Shown piece after piece: positions 9,465-17,600 of a stretch of 64,000 nt of DNA (positions within the stretch are counted from its first letter, which is position 1; every line of letters begins with the position of its first letter). A program made the translations under genes and the position numbers. The DNA comes from Nonomuraea thailandensis (lineage in GTDB: Bacteria > Actinomycetota > Actinomycetes > Streptosporangiales > Streptosporangiaceae). The DNA lies in the NCBI RefSeq assembly GCF_024172165.1, contig NZ_JAMZEB010000001.1:248001-312000 (forward strand), given 5' to 3'. The notes under the pieces are model-generated. The model saw only the letters and a list, made by a program, of their open reading frames with translations. It was not told where the DNA came from and made no database searches.

Positions 9465-10258
9465 ATCCTGCGCAACGTCTCCAGCAGGGCGGCGATCCTG
9501 TCCTCGCGTCCAGCGGGCAAGTGCTCGTGCCTGCCGAAGGTTCGTTGCACCTGGGCGGCCCAGGCCTGCACGACCTCGCCCAGCCGTGGCGGATTCACCA
9601 TGACGGACAGGTGCAGGGAGCCCTCCGGTCCGGCCAGCGCCCGATGCCCCATGCCGAGCGGCACGTACAGACCCTCGCCTGCGCGCAGCTCGATCTCCTC
9701 CGTGACGGCGTCCTCGCCCGGCGGGTCGGCGAGGTCCCAGTCCTCGCCTGCCGGCAGGTCATAGAGGATCCAGCGCTTGGTCCCCTCTGCCTGGATCACG
9801 AACACATGGGTGCCGTCCCTATGGGGCATGCTGCCGAAGTGACCTGGAGGGGTCAAGAACGCGGTGGTCTGGACTCGCGCGGCCAGTGTCCGCCCGAGCT
9901 CTCCGCACAGCCGAGCGACATCTCCGTCCCAGTTCTCGACCCCGGACAGGGTCAGGGTGGCGCCCTGCTCGATGGCCGCGGCGATCCTGTCCGGATGGGC
10001 GCACCCGGTATGCCGGTGCTCACCGACGACCATCGACCGGGTGTAGGCGTTCGGATGCAGGGCGGCGCCTTCGTGACTCAGGCCGAATTGCGGGTAGCGG
10101 AGGTTGCCGTACGCGAGCCAGGTCTCGACCGACCTTCGACTGATCAGCGAGCGAGCTTCGTCCGAGGTGGTGAAGCCGAGCGGGCTTCGCCCCCAGTCGA
10201 GGCGCTCGGCCTCTTTCGGGCTGGCGAACAGCCGAGCCCACGCCGATGCGACGCCCAT
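9320..10258 (-). CDS. JmjC-type cupin, putative 2-oxoglutarate/Fe(II) hydroxylase
   Basis: 312 residues from the ATG at 10258, preceded by GGAGGG; the open frame extends 10 codons further but lacks a ribosome site. The fold is that of the cupin_4/JmjC ribosomal oxygenase group. The iron facial triad is visible as H146-R-D148 (in GSMPHRDGTHVF) and a distal H205 (LGMGHRAL), with a plausible 2-oxoglutarate-binding Lys after the first motif (GTKRWILYDL). Such enzymes hydroxylate side chains of proteins or peptides. Its place 66 bases after lanC on the same strand makes tailoring of the lanthipeptide the natural inference; the target residue cannot be told. Confidence 0.8.
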   Translation of the reverse strand: MGVASAWARLFASPKEAERLDWGRSPLGFTTSDEARSLISRRSVETWLAYGNLRYPQFGLSHEGAALHPNAYTRSMVVGEHRHTGCAHPDRIAAAIEQGATLTLSGVENWDGDVARLCGELGRTLAARVQTTAFLTPPGHFGSMPHRDGTHVFVIQAEGTKRWILYDLPAGEDWDLADPPGEDAVTEEIELRAGEGLYVPLGMGHRALAGPEGSLHLSVMVNPPRLGEVVQAWAAQVQRTFGRHEHLPAGREDRIAALLETLRRIQETPIDLAVLAAAVESTLSIPEPASRLPWPLGSGSDGGVKGAAELLP

Positions 10259-10324
10259 GATCGTGTGCCCTCCTTCACGCCGCCCCACGGGCGGCCTTCC
10301 AACGTGGTCATGTAACGAGGCCGC

Positions 10325-11683
10325 TCACCGCACCAGTAGCGCGGCGTCCCAACCGCTCGCCGCCGGCTGGTCGGCGGCATATGCGTGCAGCGCCAGGGCG
10401 ATGCCCGCGGAACCCTCCAGGAAGCCGGGCAGGTCGAGCCAGTCCTGCTCGTGCAGGGTCGCCGCGCGAAACCCGAACGCGGCTTGCGGGTCGTACAGGT
10501 CGACAGCCTGGCCGGCGAGCCTGTCGGCGGCCCCGGTGAGCTCGGCGTCGTCCGCGTCGCGGGCCACCAGCCGGGTCAGATGGAGCAGCCCCGCCCAGCC
10601 GTGGCACAATCCGGCGTCCTGCACGCCGTGCCCTTCGTCGGGCAGCGTCAGCGTGCTGCGCAAAGCGTCCACGGCGAACCGGCGCCAATCCGGTCGGTCC
10701 AGCGCCATTCCGGCAAGCTGCAAGGCACGGGCCGCGCCGGGCACGCCGTAGCACCAGGCCGTACGGCTGCGAGGCAGGCCGGCCGAGCCGGCCTCGACAT
10801 CCTCCCGCTGGACCCAACTGGGCCAATACGCGCCCGCCTCGTCGACGCGGTGCCAATCGTGCATCCAGCCGGCGATCCGCGCCATGGCCTCGTCCTGGCC
10901 GGGGACGCGCACGCCCCCACGCCAGGCGAGGGCCAGCAGCGCCAGCGGTCCCGCCACTCCGTGGGCCAGCCCCAGGTTGCCGTGGCCGCCGTAGCCGTCC
11001 AGCGGTTCGCCGTGCGGAGTGTGCGGCACCCACCAGCCGGGCAGAGCCGCGTGCTCTCCCGCAAGGGGTCGTGCCAAGGCGACGAGAAAGGCGAGGATCT
11101 CCACCAGAGCCGAACGGGCTGGTCCGGTGTCCCGATCGAGAAGGTGGCGTCCCACGCCCGCCACACCGCCGATGACGTCGTATGTCTCGAACGGTGCGCC
11201 GGGGATGCCTGCCTCGATGCGTTCCCACTCGGGGCGCAGTCGCGCTGGAACCTGGACTGCGAGATGTTCGTCGATCGACGTGAGGATCTTGTTGTACTCG
11301 CCAGGGCGTGCGGCGCATGAGGCCGCGAAGGCGAGGGCGAGGGGGCCGTTGTAGAGCCCGGAGAGCCGTGCCTGACCCGACTCTGCGGCGGCGTGTGTCA
11401 AATATTCGTGCGCTACCCGACGGTAGGCGGGGTCGGTGTGCGCCAGTTCGGCGTACAGCAGGGCTACGGCCGGATATCCGTCGGTGAGACCCATCGGCCC
11501 CCAGATCGGCACGCGACCGTGTCCCGGAACCGGGCGCCTGTTGCCCGGGGCCGTCGCCCGCTCGGCGACGGAGCCGGGGTCGGCGAGCCGCTCAGCGAGA
11601 TCGGCCACGACCGCGGCGGCCCTGGCCTGGGTCCCGTCGTCCACACCGCTTCGCGGTTGGACGACCTGTCCTGTTGGGGTCAT
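10325..11683 (-). CDS. lanC: Lanthionine synthetase C-family cyclase (LanC)
   Basis: 452 residues. LanC enzymes add cysteine thiols to dehydrated Ser/Thr to form (methyl)lanthionine rings. The seven-helix alpha-toroid signature motifs are present: GGHGNLGLAHG near 232-242, WCYG with Cys311, and LCHG with Cys360-His361. Cys311, Cys360 and His361 are the expected zinc ligands, so the enzyme should be active. The ATG at 11683 overlaps the lanB stop as ATGA, indicating translational coupling; the open frame extends much further upstream but only as a shadow of lanB. It acts in the cytoplasm with LanB on the precursor at 15010. Confidence 0.93.
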   Translation of the reverse strand: MTPTGQVVQPRSGVDDGTQARAAAVVADLAERLADPGSVAERATAPGNRRPVPGHGRVPIWGPMGLTDGYPAVALLYAELAHTDPAYRRVAHEYLTHAAAESGQARLSGLYNGPLALAFAASCAARPGEYNKILTSIDEHLAVQVPARLRPEWERIEAGIPGAPFETYDVIGGVAGVGRHLLDRDTGPARSALVEILAFLVALARPLAGEHAALPGWWVPHTPHGEPLDGYGGHGNLGLAHGVAGPLALLALAWRGGVRVPGQDEAMARIAGWMHDWHRVDEAGAYWPSWVQREDVEAGSAGLPRSRTAWCYGVPGAARALQLAGMALDRPDWRRFAVDALRSTLTLPDEGHGVQDAGLCHGWAGLLHLTRLVARDADDAELTGAADRLAGQAVDLYDPQAAFGFRAATLHEQDWLDLPGFLEGSAGIALALHAYAADQPAASGWDAALLVR

Positions 11684-14600
11684 GCCATGAACCTCTTCCG
11701 TCCCAGATCGGCTTCCACGGTGCCACGCAGGATGGCCATCGTCCGTGACTCGGCGGCGGGCTTGATGCCGGACAGCCGGTTGTGGTGCATGTGCAGGAGC
11801 CCGCTGACCACGGTGAAGAGCGTGCCGCTGAGTCGGTCGGCGGCCGCCGCCTTCCGTATGGCGTCTCCGTAGGCCGCGAGCGCGGGCCTGCGCTCCCGCC
11901 AGATCTCCAGCAGCTGGACGCCGCCCGGCCGGGCGGCCAGTCCCGCCCAGTCTCCGTCTGGGTCGATGAGCCTGATCGCGTCCCGGCGCACGGACCGGAA
12001 CGCCGCGTGATCCTTTCCCTTCGGCAGCACCGACAGCAACCATGGCTGCCAGCCGGGGATGTTCAGGCCGCGCAGGATGTCCACGTAGTTCGCCGCTACC
12101 AGCAACTCGGTGTCGAGGTCCAGGCCGCGCCCGCGCAGGGCGAGCTGAGCCAGTACCGCGGAGCTGTCGGTGGCGAACACGCGCTCGGCCGCCTCGATCG
12201 TATCCGCGCCACCGTACCTGGCGACCTCGGGCTCGTAGGCGTCGAGGACGAGGCGCGAGGCCAGCCCCGCACGGCACTGCGCGTCGCCCCAGTCGCGAAG
12301 CGCGGGCAGCAAGGTCGTGTTCAGCTCGGCGGGATCCCCGTGGAAGCGTAGCCGCAGATGCGAGTCGGGATCCTGGTAGCGAATGAAGAACCAGCGGTCG
12401 ACCGAAGGAGGCAGGGCGGCGACCAGAGCGGTCAGGTGCTGTCCGAGGAGTTCGTCCTGCCGTCCGCGTGAGCTGTACAGCTTCGCGTAGAGCCATTCTC
12501 CGCCCGGCAGGTGCCGCGGGCGCGGCGCCTGCACAGGAGGCAGGCGCTTGGCGGGCCTGCCGGTGCCGGTCACGAGCGTCAGGGGAACGACGACCTCGTT
12601 GGCGTGCCCGTCCAGCCATCCCGTCTCCTCCGCCGTGCCGGTCGGCTCGCATACCGACGTACCAGGACGGCGCGACAGCTCCTGGCGTAGCAACCTGCGA
12701 TGCAAGGGCACGGTCAGATCCAGGTCCACCCGGTGGTCGGCGATCGTCACCTGGACCCGGTCGGGCACCGCCCACCGCTCGCGCCAGCTGGCGAGCATGG
12801 CGGACCACGCGTCGTCGTCCGTGCTCCGGTCGTGCAGATCGGGGTCGACCCGCCAGCGGGCCGGTGCGAGCACCGTTCGGCCGTAACGGACCCTCGGCAG
12901 GCGGGGCAGCATGCCGGCGGCGCCCCATGACCAGCCGTACAGGTGACGATGGGCGCTGCCGGCGATGTCCTGGACGAGGCGGACCGCGTTCGCGCAATGC
13001 AGCGTGGGGTTGAGCATGTGCGGTGAGACCGCGGTGATCTCCCGGCCGTCAGGGACGGACATCAGGAACAGCCGATGGTCATCCGCCCCGACCAGGAGGT
13101 CGCTCGCGCCGAGCACGCGTGGATCCGACCGGTCGGCAAGGGCTCCGATCACGAGGACGTGGTCGCAGACCACAGGCACCTGGACGACGTTGGCCACGCG
13201 AGGATCGGCCGGCTGGAAGACCAGCTGAGCGCGGACCGGCCCGTCGGCGGCGGCGGTGGCGGCGGGGACGGGAACCATGGGGTAGCCCCCCTCCGGGAAC
13301 AGGTAGGCGAAACGCCCGAAGATGGCCCCCGCCGTCGATGAACCCACCACGGGCGAGAGCGCCAGCCGGAACCGGCCCTCGTCGATGGCCTCCGCCGACT
13401 CGGCGAGAACCTGCACGCACAGCTCCACGGACTCCGGCGGAGGCAAGGGGGATTCCTCGTCTCCCGCGAGCCGGCTCATCAGCTCATCGTCCAGCACCAC
13501 CTCGTTCGACCCGTCCAGCAGCGCTCGTTGAGCCAATTCGGCGAGCAGCCGGTCACCCGGACGTCGGCGCTCGGAGGCGGGCTTCGCCTGCCGCTCGCTC
13601 TCCGGCACCTGGTATCCGGCGGGAAAGCCGAGGCCGCGCTCGGGATCGATGAGTTCAGTGAAGGGGATCAGCGGCCCGATGCCGTACCGTTCGATGAACG
13701 CCTCACGGTACTCCTCGAGGTGCGGCGCCACCGGCTCGGCGGCGGACATGCGCAGCAGCGCCGTGGCCGCCGTCGCGGCCTCATCGGCGACCTTCTGGGG
13801 CAGGGTCACGTCGGCGTCGAAACGCAGGTCCACGTGGATCGGCGGCTTGTCGGCCGGTTTCAGGGCGCGCATCGCCCTGACTGCCACCCGCCATGCGGGA
13901 CGCCCCTCCCCCGGCGGGCGCTCGGCGTAGCGGGTCAGCGCCGCAGCGACCTCGCTCAGCCGGGCCGCCTCTTCCCAGCCGTCCACGGCGGCCACCCGAT
14001 CGAGCACGTAAGCCAGTGGGTTGTTACTGCTCAGCGGCGGACGCAAGTCGGTGAGCAGCAGCTCGCGCTCCACCAGCTGTCCGGTCATGGCCTCGACGAC
14101 GCTCACGGACGCCCGAGGGAACGCCGCGGACAGCCGGTCGACCAGCTCGGAGTAGGGGATGGGACATGCCGCCCACTCCATTGCCAGGCGCACCGGTTCG
14201 CTGTGGCGGACCGACAGCTCCCTGGTGTTCACGCCGTCCGGGCCGCGCCGCACGTAGGGCAACACCAGCCGATCGCCCCGTACCACGCACAGGTCGTTGG
14301 CGACCACACGCAACCGCCTGCGCACCCGCGGATCGCGTTCCCAATCGGCCAGCAGCATGGCGAGCCAGCCGGCGTCCGGACGTACTCCCTTGATGTGGGC
14401 TCGGCCCAGGCGGACCTTGGCAGAGTCACCGAAGCCGGCCAGGGCCACCCCGGCGAGCAGGCCGAAGGGGGTGGGGCGGCCGGCCATCCGCAACAAATAA
14501 CGCGCCGTCGCGGTGACCGCGCGCCGCCGCTTAGCGGCCTCGACAGGGAGACCGTCCTCGATGCGGCTCAGAGTGCCGGCCAGCGAGTCACTGGACACCT

Positions 14601-14763
14601 CCAGCGCCTCGCGGAGCAGCGGGTCGCGCAGGACCTCCGCCAGGAAGGCCTCGCCCTTCTCACCATCGGCGTCCGCGCGGACCCGGCCTGCCCGCGCGGC
14701 GGGCGCCGCCGGAACGCGCAGCAGGGCGGCGCCCGCCGCTGCGAAGCGCGGTGTGTCACTCAT
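11680..14763 (-). CDS. lanB: Class I lanthipeptide dehydratase (LanB)
   Basis: 1027 residues, the normal length for a full LanB. Class I dehydratases use glutamyl-tRNA to glutamylate Ser/Thr and then eliminate glutamate to give Dha/Dhb. Residues ~1-700 match the glutamylation domain (TARYLLRMAGRPTPFGLLAG near 85; LNPTLHCANAVRLVQDIA in the middle), and ~740-1015 the SpaB C-terminal elimination domain (EWLYAKLYSSRGRQDELL, DRWFFIRYQDPDSHLRLRFH, FTVVSGLLHMHHNRLSGI). Both halves are in one chain, unlike the split LanBs of thiopeptide clusters. It heads the minus-strand operon lanB-lanC-cupin and is divergent from the precursor gene. Confidence 0.94.
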   Translation of the reverse strand: MSDTPRFAAAGAALLRVPAAPAARAGRVRADADGEKGEAFLAEVLRDPLLREALEVSSDSLAGTLSRIEDGLPVEAAKRRRAVTATARYLLRMAGRPTPFGLLAGVALAGFGDSAKVRLGRAHIKGVRPDAGWLAMLLADWERDPRVRRRLRVVANDLCVVRGDRLVLPYVRRGPDGVNTRELSVRHSEPVRLAMEWAACPIPYSELVDRLSAAFPRASVSVVEAMTGQLVERELLLTDLRPPLSSNNPLAYVLDRVAAVDGWEEAARLSEVAAALTRYAERPPGEGRPAWRVAVRAMRALKPADKPPIHVDLRFDADVTLPQKVADEAATAATALLRMSAAEPVAPHLEEYREAFIERYGIGPLIPFTELIDPERGLGFPAGYQVPESERQAKPASERRRPGDRLLAELAQRALLDGSNEVVLDDELMSRLAGDEESPLPPPESVELCVQVLAESAEAIDEGRFRLALSPVVGSSTAGAIFGRFAYLFPEGGYPMVPVPAATAAADGPVRAQLVFQPADPRVANVVQVPVVCDHVLVIGALADRSDPRVLGASDLLVGADDHRLFLMSVPDGREITAVSPHMLNPTLHCANAVRLVQDIAGSAHRHLYGWSWGAAGMLPRLPRVRYGRTVLAPARWRVDPDLHDRSTDDDAWSAMLASWRERWAVPDRVQVTIADHRVDLDLTVPLHRRLLRQELSRRPGTSVCEPTGTAEETGWLDGHANEVVVPLTLVTGTGRPAKRLPPVQAPRPRHLPGGEWLYAKLYSSRGRQDELLGQHLTALVAALPPSVDRWFFIRYQDPDSHLRLRFHGDPAELNTTLLPALRDWGDAQCRAGLASRLVLDAYEPEVARYGGADTIEAAERVFATDSSAVLAQLALRGRGLDLDTELLVAANYVDILRGLNIPGWQPWLLSVLPKGKDHAAFRSVRRDAIRLIDPDGDWAGLAARPGGVQLLEIWRERRPALAAYGDAIRKAAAADRLSGTLFTVVSGLLHMHHNRLSGIKPAAESRTMAILRGTVEADLGRKRFMA

Positions 14764-15009
14764 GCGAACCCCCGATTGATCCCCCGGATTCCGAACGGAA
14801 CGGCGACCACCCTAGCCAGCCACTTCGCACGCGTCAGGGCCACGGCGCGGCACGTGATCGCTACGTAAGCGGGACGCATCCGCCGCGCAGGCGCGCTGCT
14901 GGATGCTGGTGGCAGGTCGCTCTCCTCACGTGGAGGGCGACCATTTCGCGTGCCGTCTCGCGCACCTGTGGGATGAGCCTGATGAGTACAACCGACCAAG
15001 AGGAGCGAC
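14764..15009. promoter_or_regulatory. Divergent lanB / lanA intergenic region
   Basis: This 246-bp gap separates lanB (leftward) from the precursor gene (rightward), so it must contain promoters for both arms and is the likely target of the SARP activator. I looked for SARP-type direct repeats (heptamers spaced by 11 or 22 bases) and for -35/-10 boxes and did not find a convincing set by eye. The precursor's ribosome site AAGAGGAG lies four bases before its ATG. Confidence 0.4.
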
Positions 15010-15225
15010 ATGTCGCCGACGACCCTGTCCGAAGAGGACCTCCTGTTCGATCTGGACCTGGAGCTGGAACCCTCGGACGGGCAGCACGACAACACCATCT
15101 ACGCGTCCGGCGGCGGCGGCGTGGTGTGCACCACCAATGTCACGTGGACCTGCTGCTGCACGTGGGGGACGTCGTGCGTTTCTAAGAACGGGTACACCTG
15201 CGCCACGTACTACTGCAAGGACTGA
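15010..15225 (+). CDS. lanA: Class I lanthipeptide precursor, FDLD type
   Basis: 71 residues with a strong AAGAGGAG ribosome site. The acidic leader contains FDLDLEL at 13-19, the box bound by LanB in class I systems. The C-terminal ~38 residues, after a Gly-rich ASGGGG hinge (32-37), hold seven cysteines at 40, 48, 49, 50, 56, 64 and 69, and ten Ser/Thr as possible ring partners. A CCC run at 48-50 flanked by Trp46 and Trp52 is striking. The chain ends KD, not Cys, and no LanD decarboxylase is nearby, so a C-terminal aminovinyl-cysteine is not expected. The leader cleavage site is unknown; around the Gly run is plausible. Seven cysteines imply up to seven thioether rings, or a mix of rings and a free or disulfide cysteine. 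Confidence 0.92.
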   Translation: MSPTTLSEEDLLFDLDLELEPSDGQHDNTIYASGGGGVVCTTNVTWTCCCTWGTSCVSKNGYTCATYYCKD

Positions 15226-15245
15226 GGTAACGGCGCAGGAGAGCC

Positions 15246-15275
15246 GACCGGAGGGACAGGCGCGGCCCTCCGGTC
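15246..15275 (+). terminator. Stem-loop after lanA
   Basis: GACCGGAGGG (15246-15255) pairs perfectly with CCCTCCGGTC (15266-15275) across a 10-base loop. It sits 20 bases after the precursor stop and before the exporter. There is no clean T-run, so it may be a partial terminator or an mRNA-stabilising hairpin that lets the precursor be made in excess over the exporter. Confidence 0.65.
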
Positions 15276-15313
15276 ATATTCATGGACTGGACCCGACTGG
15301 AGGGCCGAAACGC

Positions 15314-17272
15314 GTGGAGGGCTTGCGCCCGAATTCCCGGCCAGGGCGGCATCGCGCCGACGGCCGAGTGCACATTCCAGAGGTCGACCCGCTGTTCGGC
15401 AGTGGCATCAGAATGAGCGCCGGCTGGGCCCAGCACGACGGGGCTGGCGCCGACCTAGGATTTTGGACACTCCTGCGGAGGCTGCCCCGGCTGATGCGCA
15501 TCAGCTTCGGTCTGGCGTGGCAGGCGGGCCACTGGCTGCTGCCCGTGGCCTTGGGCGCGAAGTTGCTCGCGGGCGCAGCCACGGGCGCGGTGCTGCTGGC
15601 CACGAACGCGGCCCTGGCGCTGCTGCTGGCCGGCACGCCTACCGTCGAACGACTCATGGACGCGCTGCCGGTCCTGCTCGCCGTGGCCGCCGGCGGGGTG
15701 GCGCGCAGCGTGCTGTCCTCGGTGGGCGACGCCGCGAACGGCAAGCTCGCCCCCCGCATCGACCGCGCCGCGACCGTGAAGCTGCTCGAACGGGCTGTGC
15801 ACGTGGAACTCGTCATCATCAAGAATGCCGAATTCCGCAACCTGATGTCGGCCGCGGCACGCGGGGCGCTGTCCGCCCGGATGGTGACCACGTACGCGAT
15901 CGCCCTGGTCGAGGCGCTGACCGGCCTGATCGCCGCCGCGGGAGTGCTGACCGTGCTGCATCCGGCGCTGATGCCATTGATGGTGGTCGTCACGGTTCCG
16001 TCCGCCTGGGGAGCGGTCCGGATGGCGCGGGCCAGGTTCACCTCGATGAAGCGGTGGACCGAACTGCAGAGACAGCTCGAGACCCTGTCCGGGCTACTGA
16101 TCGACTCATCGCCCGCCGAGGAGGTGCGGGCACATCGGGCGGGCGGCTTCCTGCTGCACCACTATCAGCGGCTGGCCCGCCTCTCCGAGGCGGAGCAGGC
16201 GCGGCTGGCCAGGCTGGAGGCACGCACGACGCTGCTGTCCGATGGCGTCGCGGGCGTCGCCAGGCTGGCCATGTACGGCGTGCTGGGCGCGCTGCTCGTG
16301 TCCGGCTCGGTGCAGATGGCCGTCGCCGGCACCGTCGTGATCGCCATCCGCTCCGGCACGGCCCATCTCACCTCGCTGGTGTCGGCGGTGAACGACCTGT
16401 ACGAGCAGGGCTTGTTCGTACAGGACTGGAAGCAGGCATGCGACCGTGCCGAGGCGGAGGCGATCAAGGGCGGGACGATCGAACTGACTTCTCCGCCCGA
16501 GCAGATCTTCGTCCGGGATCTGTGGTTCACCTATCCGAACAACGAGCAACCCTCGGTCTCGGGCGTCAACCTGACCGTCCGCAGGGGCGAGATCGTCGCC
16601 TTGGTGGGCGAGAACGGCTCCGGCAAGACGACGCTCGCGAAGTTGATGGTGGGCTTGTACATGCCGCAGTCCGGCGCGGTCTGGTGGGACGGCCACACCA
16701 CTGCCGAGGTGAACCGTGCCAGCCTCTACGACCACGTCGCCCTCGTCGCCCAGGACTTCGTCCAATGGCCGTTCACCGCTCGGGTCAATGTGACGATCGG
16801 GCGGTCGACCCGACCGCCCGACCCCGTCTCGCTGCACACGTCGGCCGAGTTCGGCCGGGCCCATGAGGTGGTCGACCGCCTCGACGCGGGCTGGGACACG
16901 CTGCTGGCCCCGGAGTTCCTGGGCGGCACCATGCTGTCCGGCGGGCAGTGGCAGCGGATCGGCCTGGCCCGCGCGCATTACCGCGACGCAGCAGTGGTGA
17001 TCTTCGATGAACCCACGGCCGCGCTGGATCCCAGGGCGGAGATCGAGGTGTTCGAGCGGGTCAGCGATCTGGCGAACGAGGGGCGGGCCGTCGTCCTCGT
17101 CACGCACCGGATGGCGTCGGTACGGCGTGCGGACCGCATCTACGTGCTGGACCGCGGGGAGGTCATCGAGCAGGGCACGCACGACAAGCTCATGGCGCTC
17201 AACGGCCGCTACGCCGAGCTGTACACCCTCCAGGCCAGCCAGCACCAGGATCCCGTCTCTCCTCGCTCGTGA
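15314..17272 (+). CDS. lanT: Lanthipeptide ABC exporter (LanT-like, no peptidase domain)
   Basis: About 652 residues: six-helix membrane domain (~60-370) followed by an ATPase domain (~400-640) with Walker A GENGSGKTT near 433, signature LSGGQWQR near 540, Walker B VVIFDEPTAALD and the H-loop VLVTHRMAS. It is an ABCB-type half-transporter working as a homodimer. There is no N-terminal C39 peptidase, so it does not cut the leader itself. I chose the GTG at 15314 because GGAGG lies ten bases upstream; an ATG at 15413 is the alternative. It follows the precursor gene and most likely exports the modified peptide. No leader protease gene is seen in this cluster. The 17273-17600 stretch after it shows no gene. 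Confidence 0.88.
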   Translation: MEGLRPNSRPGRHRADGRVHIPEVDPLFGSGIRMSAGWAQHDGAGADLGFWTLLRRLPRLMRISFGLAWQAGHWLLPVALGAKLLAGAATGAVLLATNAALALLLAGTPTVERLMDALPVLLAVAAGGVARSVLSSVGDAANGKLAPRIDRAATVKLLERAVHVELVIIKNAEFRNLMSAAARGALSARMVTTYAIALVEALTGLIAAAGVLTVLHPALMPLMVVVTVPSAWGAVRMARARFTSMKRWTELQRQLETLSGLLIDSSPAEEVRAHRAGGFLLHHYQRLARLSEAEQARLARLEARTTLLSDGVAGVARLAMYGVLGALLVSGSVQMAVAGTVVIAIRSGTAHLTSLVSAVNDLYEQGLFVQDWKQACDRAEAEAIKGGTIELTSPPEQIFVRDLWFTYPNNEQPSVSGVNLTVRRGEIVALVGENGSGKTTLAKLMVGLYMPQSGAVWWDGHTTAEVNRASLYDHVALVAQDFVQWPFTARVNVTIGRSTRPPDPVSLHTSAEFGRAHEVVDRLDAGWDTLLAPEFLGGTMLSGGQWQRIGLARAHYRDAAVVIFDEPTAALDPRAEIEVFERVSDLANEGRAVVLVTHRMASVRRADRIYVLDRGEVIEQGTHDKLMALNGRYAELYTLQASQHQDPVSPRS

Positions 17273-17600
17273 AGCACCCGAGCCATCGCAGCTCGAGGGG
17301 TTCTCACCGCGTCCGCATCGACCGGGACATGTCGCAGGGCCAAGGCCGTCGGGCGGTCCCAACAAGAGGTCGCCTGCGGCTACGGTCGGTCGTGGGGCAC
17401 CGGTGCCCGGTCCTCGCGTTCCTCGACCTGGCGCTGAGCCGCGCGGGGCTCGCGTTCGGCGGCGCATCGGGCCTGCGCGGCAGCCAGCGCCCGCAGCGGT
17501 ACCAGATCTCCGGCTTCCCTTTCCCAAGGGGGCGGCCTGAGCAGCGGCGGTCCGGCTTCGCTATCGGCTGGGGCGACGGGCCCTCGCTTGCGCACCCCCG

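Noticed and set aside
9465..9603. Continuation of the SARP gene into a TPR domain
   Set aside because: The frame stops at 9462-9464, and other frames to 9603 show no TPR pattern; they are antisense to the cupin gene.
11684..12997. N-terminal extension of the LanC frame
   Set aside because: It overlaps lanB in another frame, is Arg/Gly/Ala-rich, and the ATG at 11683 with ATGA coupling gives a normal LanC length.
13528..14868. 446-codon plus-strand frame over lanB
   Set aside because: Antisense to a recognised full-length LanB; Gln/His/Arg-rich composition typical of shadows.
15010..15225. Thiopeptide or class III/IV precursor
   Set aside because: Full-length LanB plus LanC and an FDLD leader box point to class I; there is no YcaO, LanKC or LanL.
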